Translations under genes and position numbers: made by a program | Source of the DNA: a virus | IMG/VR virus record: IMGVR_UViG_3300019863_000024 | Location: 1 to 58,956 of that record | Length of the DNA stretch: 58,956 nt | Reading direction: 5' to 3' (one strand) | Shown: positions 6,595 through 13,412 of the stretch, one piece after another | How the letters are laid out: every line of letters begins with the position of its first letter | How positions within the stretch are numbered: position 1 is the stretch's first letter | The notes under the pieces: generated by a model | The model's input: the letters and a program-made list of their open reading frames with translations, nothing else | The model's database searches: none | Told to the model about the DNA's origin: nothing

Positions 6595-9500
6595 ATGTAT
6601 GCTAAAATTCCTAAGACAGAAGTTAAGTCAGAGAGTGGTGAATCTGTATTGTTTCATGATACTAAAGGTATTCCAAGAACATTACCTGAAATGCAATGGG
6701 CTAAAGAGTCAAAGTATGTTATACCTGCGTTTCGAAATGGCTCTATAGACGTTGAAAAGCTATTAGACTATGTAGACGTTAAGCTAGACTGGTATACACC
6801 CTCTGAGGAAGCTTTTAATGTTATAAACTTTATTAGATTATCTATGGGTAGAGAACCAGAGAACCTTAATAGTAAAGCTCATTACTTCTTTATTGATGCT
6901 ATGCTTGGTTCTGATACTATTAAACCTTATTATGATGTTAGAGGTATGGATTTTAAGGCTATGGTTGGTAATTCTTTAATCTTGAGTACACGTGAGTTCT
7001 CTAAAGCACTAGCCCATGATACTTTAATAGCTACTCCGAAAGGAGATATTGCAATAGAGGATATAGAAGATGGAGATTATGTATATTCAAGGACTGGTAA
7101 ACCTACTAGAGTAAAGAAAAAGTCACCAATGTTTTTTGACAATACTTTTGAAATGAAACTATCTGATGGTAGAAGTTTTAAATCATCAAACGATCATGAA
7201 CATATTCTATGGAGACGAACAAGTAAACATCTTGGATATTTTGATGAAGATGGTAATAGAGTTAAAAAAGGTAAAGGTAAATCATTTAGGTTATCAGGTA
7301 TGGAAGAGGTTGTAATGACTTCTCAAGATCTTGAAATAGAGGGTGTTAGAGCATCATGTAAAATTACCAATAAAAATATAAGAGGTGATGAGTGTAAATA
7401 CTTTATTCCAATGATTGATAATCCAATAGAGTATCCTGAAGTTGATTACCCTATAGATCCTTATACTGTAGGTGTATATGTATCTGATGGTTCTAATTTG
7501 AGAAGAGATAATGATATAGATTTAAATAACTGTAATGAAATAATGTCTGATTATATTGTCGATAAACAACGAATACCTAATGTATTAATGAAAGGTTCAG
7601 TATATCAGAGAATGGAGCTTCTAAAGGGTTTAATGGACACTGATGGTACAATAGATGATAAAGGTAATACTAGCTATACCTCGGTCTCTAAACAACTAGT
7701 AGAGGACGTGAGAGACTTAGTCTATAGCTTAGGTGGTTCTGCTTATATATCCGAACGTATGATTGGTAGTGATTCTAGTGTAGTATATTGTGTTATTATA
7801 AGGATAAACAAAAGTATTTTTAAACTTAGAAGAAAGAAAGATAAAGAGGTATATGTATCATCAAGAAACTTTGTTGCTATAGAGAGTTTTGAAATGGTTC
7901 ATTCGGTTCCAAGCTATTGTTTAGCTGTTGAGTGTCCAACAAAGTCATTTGTAATGTCTAATGGTTTATTAACACATAACAGTGTATTGGTAACATTCTT
8001 TATTTTATATATAGCGTATACAGGTAAGAAGACAGGGTTTGGTAGGGTTAACTTATTACTTTATGTCTCTGATAGGATGGAGGGAAATGTTAAAGCTACT
8101 ATGAGGACTATTAAAGGTTTAGTAAAGAAGTCTGAGTTTCTATCTGATGCTTTTGAAGATACTCACTTTACTGATTCTGCTATACGATTGATTCGTCATC
8201 CTAGGAGTCCTAAAGAGATTAAAGCTTTTAGAAAAGGTATGGAAGAGGGTAAATCACTTGATCAAATTATGTTTAGAGGTCAAAGAACATTTACATTACA
8301 AGGTGTAGGTAGCTCAGGTGGTAGAGGGCCTCTAAGTTTAGACTCCATACTTTTTACTGATAATGGAAAGGTTACTATGAAAGACATAAAGGTCGGAGAT
8401 AGGGTATTTACTCCAAAAGGTAATCTTTCAACTATAACCAAGAAGTCAAAGATATTTAATAATAGAATGTTCAAGCTGACGTACAAAGATGGAAGAACTC
8501 TAAAGGTTAATGAGAGTCATATTAATGTAGCATGGTTCAGACATGATAGATTCTCAAACTTCAAAAAAGAGCATATAACAACACTAGATTTACTTGATAG
8601 ATTTAGAAAAAATAATGAACAAATAGCTACTAGGTTTACAAGTAAAGTTCAATACACTAAAAAGAGTTTAATTATAAATCCCTATTTACTTGGACTATAT
8701 CTTGGTGATGGAGACTGTGAGTATGGAAAGTCAATGAGAATTAAAGGTTTAAGAAATGATTGTGAATCCTATGCAGATAAGCTTTGTAATGAATATAATA
8801 TAAATAAGTCATATACTATTGAGGGTAATAATTTAACAGAAATGCTAAGACTTACAATTCTTAATACCAACAAGATACTTATAAGTCTTGATCTATCAGG
8901 AATAACAGGAGAGAATAAGTTCATACCAGATGAATATCTATATGGAAGTATAGAGCAAAGAAAGGAACTATTAGCAGGTTTACTTGATACGAATGGTTCT
9001 TGCTTACTAGACAAAAGATATAATACGACAACAATTTCATTTTCAAACATATCTAAAAATTTAGTAGATGGAGTTGCTGAGCTATCAAGAAGTTTGGGTT
9101 ATCGTGCAAGGATTAGCTTTAAGGATAAAGGTGGTAATAGAAAGAGACTCTATACTGTTAATATAAGTTCTGAAGATAATCCTTTCATTCTAAAAAGAAA
9201 ACATGATGCTTTTGTTAAACCAAAGAGATTTATTGAGTTTGAGAAGCTTGTTAATATAGAAGAAATTAAATCTGAACCAAGTCAGTGTATAGCTATAGAT
9301 GATGAAGAGCATGAATTTTTGACAGATGGGTATCTTCCTACACACAATACTAGAGATGAAGACCTTGCTAGACCTGATGGTGTTGTGTTTGATGACCTTA
9401 TAGCTAATGAGAGAGATGCATTTTCTAAGGCTATACTAGAGTCTATTGAGTCTACTATTACTTCTGATGTAGGGTCTTCATTGAGTGGAAATAAGAGTTT

Positions 9501-10563
9501 TCAGATATTCATTGGAACAGCTTACCATACTAATGATCCTATATATAAGAGAGCTGGTAATGGTACAGTTCTCCCTGTAGTGTTCCCAAGGGCTGAGGTT
9601 GCTCCTCATGGGGATATCTATGATAGTACTGGTAAACTTATTAAGAAAGCAATTACAGAGGAGGAATTCATCTCTGTATGGCCTGATAGACATTCATTTA
9701 AGAAACAAAGAAAAGCTTATAAAGAAGCTGAACTAGCATTAGAATCTGGAGATGCTAAGTTACTCAAAACAAGAAATCAAGAGTATTATGTAAGAGTTGT
9801 ATCATCAAGTGATAGGTTAATAGCTGAGGAGAGTATCAAATTTGTTAATTGTGTAGATGTAATTATGAATGCAAAAGATTACTCATGGTTTGTAACTACA
9901 GATTATACTACATCTAATAATGTAGGAGCTGACTTATCTGGAGCAGCATTATGGGCAAGAGACTATCTAGGTAATACTTATTTAATGATGATTTCTTTAC
10001 ATCTTAAAGCTATTGAGGAGCAGTATGATGATACTTTAGATATGACAGTTAAAGCTACTAACTGGGGTGCAAGATGGGTTGATGTTGGTGTTGAGATAGA
10101 TGGTCAACAAGCTGTTCATTTATATGGTTTAAGGAAACGAGCTGATGAACGAGGTGTACCATTATATCTAGCTAGACAGATCGATCCACAAGGTAAAGGT
10201 GTTACTTGGGAGGGTATTCGTTCTAAAGAAGCTGGTAGTAAGTTATGGAGGTTAAAACTGATTGAGCCTGAGTATAGTATGGGTAGAATGTACTTTAATG
10301 AGACTCTAAAGTATAATGAAGACTTAGACGAGTTGTTAAGAGAATTAGCTTTAACAACACACTTTGAGATTAAGAGTAAGCATGATGATGGGTTAGATAT
10401 ATTATCTCAACTTGCTTTAATGCAACAATGGCATGAGTTACCAAGTAAGGTTATAAGTAAGTCATTAGACAATACTGAGTACAATGATGACATAAGACTT
10501 AGTGAGTTTAATGATATAGAAGAATCATCAAGTAATACTCCTATGTATAATATTAGTTATTAA
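6595..10563 (+). CDS. Terminase large subunit containing two inteins
   Basis: 1322-residue precursor; removing the two inteins (residues 138-462 and 579-918) leaves about 657 residues. The enzyme is the ATP-driven DNA-packaging motor and nuclease of the capsid portal. Joined exteins give an R-containing Walker A (STREFSK then S), the terminase signature GGRG-TR...RPD, a Walker B-like VVFDDLI, and a nuclease domain with an aspartate-containing first strand (FVTTDYTTS) and a C-terminal HDDGLD motif. Intein 1 splits Walker A exactly between Lys and Ser; intein 2 splits RG/TR just before Walker B. Without splicing, the ATPase cannot form. The gene overlaps nothing and starts 2 bases after the putative small subunit. 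Confidence 0.92.
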   Translation: MYAKIPKTEVKSESGESVLFHDTKGIPRTLPEMQWAKESKYVIPAFRNGSIDVEKLLDYVDVKLDWYTPSEEAFNVINFIRLSMGREPENLNSKAHYFFIDAMLGSDTIKPYYDVRGMDFKAMVGNSLILSTREFSKALAHDTLIATPKGDIAIEDIEDGDYVYSRTGKPTRVKKKSPMFFDNTFEMKLSDGRSFKSSNDHEHILWRRTSKHLGYFDEDGNRVKKGKGKSFRLSGMEEVVMTSQDLEIEGVRASCKITNKNIRGDECKYFIPMIDNPIEYPEVDYPIDPYTVGVYVSDGSNLRRDNDIDLNNCNEIMSDYIVDKQRIPNVLMKGSVYQRMELLKGLMDTDGTIDDKGNTSYTSVSKQLVEDVRDLVYSLGGSAYISERMIGSDSSVVYCVIIRINKSIFKLRRKKDKEVYVSSRNFVAIESFEMVHSVPSYCLAVECPTKSFVMSNGLLTHNSVLVTFFILYIAYTGKKTGFGRVNLLLYVSDRMEGNVKATMRTIKGLVKKSEFLSDAFEDTHFTDSAIRLIRHPRSPKEIKAFRKGMEEGKSLDQIMFRGQRTFTLQGVGSSGGRGPLSLDSILFTDNGKVTMKDIKVGDRVFTPKGNLSTITKKSKIFNNRMFKLTYKDGRTLKVNESHINVAWFRHDRFSNFKKEHITTLDLLDRFRKNNEQIATRFTSKVQYTKKSLIINPYLLGLYLGDGDCEYGKSMRIKGLRNDCESYADKLCNEYNINKSYTIEGNNLTEMLRLTILNTNKILISLDLSGITGENKFIPDEYLYGSIEQRKELLAGLLDTNGSCLLDKRYNTTTISFSNISKNLVDGVAELSRSLGYRARISFKDKGGNRKRLYTVNISSEDNPFILKRKHDAFVKPKRFIEFEKLVNIEEIKSEPSQCIAIDDEEHEFLTDGYLPTHNTRDEDLARPDGVVFDDLIANERDAFSKAILESIESTITSDVGSSLSGNKSFQIFIGTAYHTNDPIYKRAGNGTVLPVVFPRAEVAPHGDIYDSTGKLIKKAITEEEFISVWPDRHSFKKQRKAYKEAELALESGDAKLLKTRNQEYYVRVVSSSDRLIAEESIKFVNCVDVIMNAKDYSWFVTTDYTTSNNVGADLSGAALWARDYLGNTYLMMISLHLKAIEEQYDDTLDMTVKATNWGARWVDVGVEIDGQQAVHLYGLRKRADERGVPLYLARQIDPQGKGVTWEGIRSKEAGSKLWRLKLIEPEYSMGRMYFNETLKYNEDLDELLRELALTTHFEIKSKHDDGLDILSQLALMQQWHELPSKVISKSLDNTEYNDDIRLSEFNDIEESSSNTPMYNISY
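7006..7980 (+). other. Intein 1 in terminase Walker A, with LAGLIDADG domain
   Basis: 325 residues (precursor 138-462). Block A reads ALAHDTLI, with Ala at position 1 instead of Cys or Ser; block B DGRSFKSSNDH; block F YCLAVE with Cys at the position (F:4) used by class 3 inteins; C-terminus LLTHN followed by Ser of the extein. The homing endonuclease has two dodecapeptide motifs (TVGVYVSDGS, LLKGLMDTDGT), both with their acidic residue. Ala1 with Cys at F:4 and Thr before the penultimate His resembles class 3, but the class 3 Trp two residues after the block-B His is absent (His there; a Trp lies five after). Confidence 0.9.
8329..9348 (+). other. Intein 2 in terminase, Pro at position 1
   Basis: 340 residues (precursor 579-918). 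Block A PLSLDSIL aligns with intein 1 so that Pro is residue 1; extein continuity (GGRG then TRDEDLARPD, the terminase RGTR...RPD signature) supports this boundary. Block B DGRTLKVNESH, with Trp five residues after the His; block F QCIAID with Cys at F:4; C-terminus YLPTHN followed by Thr. The first endonuclease motif (LLGLYLGDGD) keeps its Asp; the second (LLAGLLDTNGS) has Asn where LAGLIDADG enzymes carry the catalytic acid, so cleavage may be weakened or lost while splicing remains necessary. Confidence 0.88.
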
Positions 10564-10574
10564 AGGAATTAAAT

Positions 10575-10979
10575 ATGACTTATGGTCAAATAAAAGCACT
10601 TACTCAAGTTCTACTATCAGGAGATATGTCCTACCCATCTGATGAGGTAGAGTCAGCAATGATATTAAAATATGCTTTAGAAGAAGTAGCATTGACTGCT
10701 GATACTGCTGTATTATCTTTTCCATTAGAAGAGTTAGGAATGTACCCTGAACGTAGTATTATAAGGGTTACAGAGCAAGATAGAGTAGTCTTTAGAGCTA
10801 AGCTTCCTGTGGATGATGAATCTAAGATTGAGATGGATAATGGTCTTATGTTTGCTGTAGCTAGATTTATGGCTTCATTTGTATCTGTTGAGAATAAACA
10901 ATATCATTTTAATGTTGCTCATAAGATTGTAACTAGATATAATCAGAATAATGCATATATAAATGGTGTAATACTATGA
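10575..10979 (+). CDS. Unknown virion/neck-type protein
   Basis: 134 residues, not recognised by motif. It looks like a compact mixed alpha/beta domain: an N-terminal helix (TYGQIKALTQVLL), an acidic EVESAMILKYALEEVAL helix, a strand-rich middle (RSIIRVTEQDRVVFRAKLP) and a C-terminal helix with Phe/Ala. In N4-like phages the genes next to the terminase encode portal-vertex, neck or tail parts, so a head-tail connector role is plausible. It has AAAGGA before the ATG and overlaps the next gene by the 4-base ATGA, showing translational coupling. Confidence 0.5.
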   Translation: MTYGQIKALTQVLLSGDMSYPSDEVESAMILKYALEEVALTADTAVLSFPLEELGMYPERSIIRVTEQDRVVFRAKLPVDDESKIEMDNGLMFAVARFMASFVSVENKQYHFNVAHKIVTRYNQNNAYINGVIL

Positions 10980-11917
10980 ATCCTCCATTAAAAGTAATCT
11001 TAACAAGAGGATACACAGAACTACTTAATGGTTTACGAGATTTAGTAATATCAAATGAATTTGCAGATGATTGTGCTTCCAAGAAAGATTCTTATATTCA
11101 TATGGTATTTAATGCTGTGTCTTCTGAGTTAGTAATATCTCTTGATAGCTCTAATAGCCCTACAATGGACGAGACTAAAGATATTATGGTTTTAGTTGAT
11201 GATGAAGTAGTTGCTCAAGAGAAAGACCATACAAGTGAGTATTTAGCTTCAATACCTATTGATTCATTCTCTCAAGTTATTGATAAGACTATAATAGTAG
11301 CTGTTAATGGTAGTGATAAATTAAAAGGTTGTATCTTTACTTATCATTTAGTGTTTAATCCATATACTGATTTATTATTAACGAGTGATGATAGTAGAGT
11401 ATACTCTGTTCAACTTATCCAGAATGATGAATCTGAGATACAAATAGCTATTGACACTAGTAATACCCTGTTTATGTTAAATGGAGAACCTTACCCTACT
11501 GGAACTGCTTTAACCAATGCAAAATCAAGACAACTTGTATCAGACACTGTAGGTATTGTTACTGCTGATATAAATGGGTTTATTGTTACTTCATTACCTT
11601 ATAGCATAGATCAATCACCTTGTGTAGTAACCATTGAACAGGGTGAATCTAATAGAGATGATGGTGCATATATAGACTTTATTGTAACTGTAGAAACAGA
11701 TACTCCTCACTCTACATACTATTATATTGATGATAATATTTATAATAGTAATAGTATAAAATATGATGAATCATTAGTTGGTAAGGTTGTTACTGTAGTG
11801 TTAAGACCTGTAGACCAATCTGTATTAACAAATCTTAATAATGTACTTGATAACATTGAAAACTATTGTGCTTTTGATAGATTTACCATAGAACATAGGT
11901 CATATGTCATGCTTTGA
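10976..11917 (+). CDS. Unknown virion protein, coupled to the upstream gene
   Basis: 313 residues, not recognised. Composition is typical of beta-rich virion proteins: many Asp, Ser, Thr and Val, few Lys, no membrane segment. It overlaps the preceding gene by ATGA, so the two are probably made in fixed ratio. Strand-like segments such as VIDKTIIVAVNGSDKLKGCI and TVGIVTADINGFIVTSL suggest repeated beta-sandwich folds, as in tail or neck proteins. After its stop the operon has a new -10-like box (11966-11971). Confidence 0.5.
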   Translation: MNPPLKVILTRGYTELLNGLRDLVISNEFADDCASKKDSYIHMVFNAVSSELVISLDSSNSPTMDETKDIMVLVDDEVVAQEKDHTSEYLASIPIDSFSQVIDKTIIVAVNGSDKLKGCIFTYHLVFNPYTDLLLTSDDSRVYSVQLIQNDESEIQIAIDTSNTLFMLNGEPYPTGTALTNAKSRQLVSDTVGIVTADINGFIVTSLPYSIDQSPCVVTIEQGESNRDDGAYIDFIVTVETDTPHSTYYYIDDNIYNSNSIKYDESLVGKVVTVVLRPVDQSVLTNLNNVLDNIENYCAFDRFTIEHRSYVML

Positions 11918-11965
11918 TTAAGAAGCTGACCTTATCCACTAAGTAAACTATTTATTTGAAATGGA

Positions 11966-11971
11966 TATAAT
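11966..11971 (+). promoter_or_regulatory. Internal promoter (TATAAT)
   Basis: ATGGATATAATT with TATAAT at 11966-11971, in the only AT-rich gap of this operon (11918-12004). It precedes AAAGGATTATAGT and the mini-gene at 12005. The TTAAGTT upstream element is not conserved here, so confidence is moderate. Confidence 0.4.
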
Positions 11972-12004
11972 TTATATATTTATATAATAATAAAGGATTA
12001 TAGT

Positions 12005-12064
12005 ATGGTTTTAGTTAAAGAATTAGATTTAGAATTTATAGTGTGTAATAGTTATGGTGGATAA
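12005..12064 (+). CDS. Possible 19-codon leader peptide
   Basis: ATG at 12005 has a clear AAAGGA ribosome-binding site and opens a 19-codon frame (MVLVKELDLEFIVCNSYGG). The next gene's ATG codons (12054 and 12069) have no good ribosome-binding site and lie around the stop codon of this frame (12062-12064). The arrangement fits a leader whose translation allows re-initiation at the following gene. A frameshift error in a longer gene is the alternative. Confidence 0.35.
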   Translation: MVLVKELDLEFIVCNSYGG

Positions 12065-12398
12065 TGAGATGGTAGCATTAACAGAAAAAGTACATAAGTT
12101 AGATACTGATTTAGCTCTTGTAGGTCAAGCTATGGAGTCTAATAACAAAGAGATGTCTAGTTTAACTTCTCAATTAAAGAAATTAACAGAGGGTTTTCCA
12201 ACTATTGCTAACTCTGTTAAAAAGATAGGTGAATTAGACTCAAAGATTAATGCAGTCTCTGATAGGCAGAATAGGTTAGATAGTAGATTACTTATTCAGA
12301 GTGAGAAGCTTGCTTTACATTCAAAGTTATTATATGGTGGTGTTAGTATTATCTTGAGTTCTGTCTTGTTAGCTATAGTTGCATCCCGTGTACATTAG
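12054..12398 (+). CDS. Coiled-coil protein with C-terminal membrane anchor
   Basis: 114 residues. Residues 1-90 form a long predicted coiled coil (repeated hydrophobic heptads, e.g. EKVHKLDTDLALVGQAM), followed by one membrane segment (LLYGGVSIILSSVLLAIVAS) near the C-terminus and a short basic tail. This layout is that of XhlA-type lysis accessory proteins and some holin partners, but the gene lies among tail genes rather than next to the amidase. The start may be ATG 12054 or ATG 12069; neither has a strong ribosome-binding site, and coupling to the 19-codon frame at 12005 is likely. The role in lysis or in membrane contact at DNA entry is open. Confidence 0.5.
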   Translation: MVDNEMVALTEKVHKLDTDLALVGQAMESNNKEMSSLTSQLKKLTEGFPTIANSVKKIGELDSKINAVSDRQNRLDSRLLIQSEKLALHSKLLYGGVSIILSSVLLAIVASRVH

Positions 12399-12415
12399 CA
12401 TCAAAGGAGTACAAT

Positions 12416-12712
12416 ATGAATGAATTTGTTGGACAAGATATTTACCAACCAGATGTTTATATAAATAAGAATACTATACTTGCTGATGGAGCTATTGGTT
12501 ATGATAGATCTACAGGGAAGTTCAAGATAGGTGATGGAACAACTGTTTGGTCTTTATTAGACTTTGTAGTAGGTGAATTAGTTGATGGTAGTATTAATAG
12601 TAGTCCAGATGCAGTTGTGTCTATTGATGCTATAATACATATAGATGGTGGTAGAGCTGACAGTATATATACTGCAGAACAAGTAATTTCAGGAGGAAAT
12701 GCAAATGGCTGA
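12416..12712 (+). CDS. Small Mtd-like fibre protein
   Basis: 98 residues. The segment GYDRSTGKFKIGDGTTVWSL is the phage fibre signature TG-x-x-KIGDGTTxW seen at the N-terminus of Mtd-type receptor-binding proteins and hyaluronidase-like fibres. The C-terminal part is a short Asp/Ile-rich tail ending in a Gly/Asn-rich stretch that overlaps the next gene's ribosome-binding site. AAAGGAG precedes the ATG. It probably forms a trimeric fibre adaptor. There is no reverse transcriptase or variable repeat nearby, so it is not part of a diversity-generating element. Confidence 0.6.
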   Translation: MNEFVGQDIYQPDVYINKNTILADGAIGYDRSTGKFKIGDGTTVWSLLDFVVGELVDGSINSSPDAVVSIDAIIHIDGGRADSIYTAEQVISGGNANG

Positions 12713-13412
12713 TATAATTCAAAAACGTAGAGATACAGCAGTTAATTGGACAAATACAGATCCAATCCTAGCTGAGGCAGAAGAGGGATTCGAAACAGAC
12801 ACTAAGAAAATTAAGATTGGTGATGGAGTAACAGCTTGGTCTTCTCTTCCTTATAGAGGTGGTGGGGTAAGTAGTTTAGTAGGTGGAACAGATATTACTA
12901 TTGACTCTTCTGATGCAAGTAATCCAATTATTTCTTATAGTGGTAGTGCTTCAGGTGGAGCTATAGCTTTCAATGATTTAACTGATGTTAGTATTACTTC
13001 TCCTGAATGGGGGAGTCTTATAGTTTATGAGAATGGTACATGGTTAGATATAAGTTCAACTTTATTTGCAAAGGTAGGTGAACGAAATGTCTTTACAGCT
13101 CCTCAGTTATCTGGTGTAGTTTCAGTAAGTGCAGAACCATTTGATTTAAGTTTAACAAATAAGTTTTCTACGTCCATAACTGCAGATACAACATTAGTAT
13201 TTTCAAATGTTAGTGGTCAGGATGGTATGGGTGGAACTATTTTACTTGATAACTCTAGTAGTTATACTATTTCAGTAGATAGTGCTGTTCTTATAGATAG
13301 TGATTTCTTAACTTCAATTAACTCAGATGGTCGATTCTTAATAGGTTTTGAGGTATTTGGTGGAGAGGTTTATTTAACTTTATCAGGAAAATATGATGCT
13401 GTTTACGTCTAA
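12705..13412 (+). CDS. Fibre protein with Mtd-like N-terminus
   Basis: 235 residues. Begins MADIIQKRRDTAVNWTNTD, then GFETDTKKIKIGDGVTAWSS, the same KIGDG-T-W fibre motif as the preceding gene but in the longer, classical form. The rest is a Gly/Ser/Thr-rich beta region (SSGSGSGG-like linkers, then FNDLTDVSITSPEWGS), typical of fibre shafts. I chose the ATG at 12705 because AGGAGG (12691-12696) is 8 bases away; ATG 12699 is only 2 bases from it. It overlaps the preceding and following genes slightly. Confidence 0.65.
   Translation: MADIIQKRRDTAVNWTNTDPILAEAEEGFETDTKKIKIGDGVTAWSSLPYRGGGVSSLVGGTDITIDSSDASNPIISYSGSASGGAIAFNDLTDVSITSPEWGSLIVYENGTWLDISSTLFAKVGERNVFTAPQLSGVVSVSAEPFDLSLTNKFSTSITADTTLVFSNVSGQDGMGGTILLDNSSSYTISVDSAVLIDSDFLTSINSDGRFLIGFEVFGGEVYLTLSGKYDAVYV

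Noticed and set aside
7006-9348. Calling the terminase inteins standard class 3
   Set aside because: Block-F Cys and block-G Thr fit, but the Trp two residues after the block-B His is missing, so I only note similarity.
12416-13412. Diversity-generating retroelement suggested by Mtd-like domains
   Set aside because: No reverse transcriptase, template repeat or adenine-variable repeat is visible.
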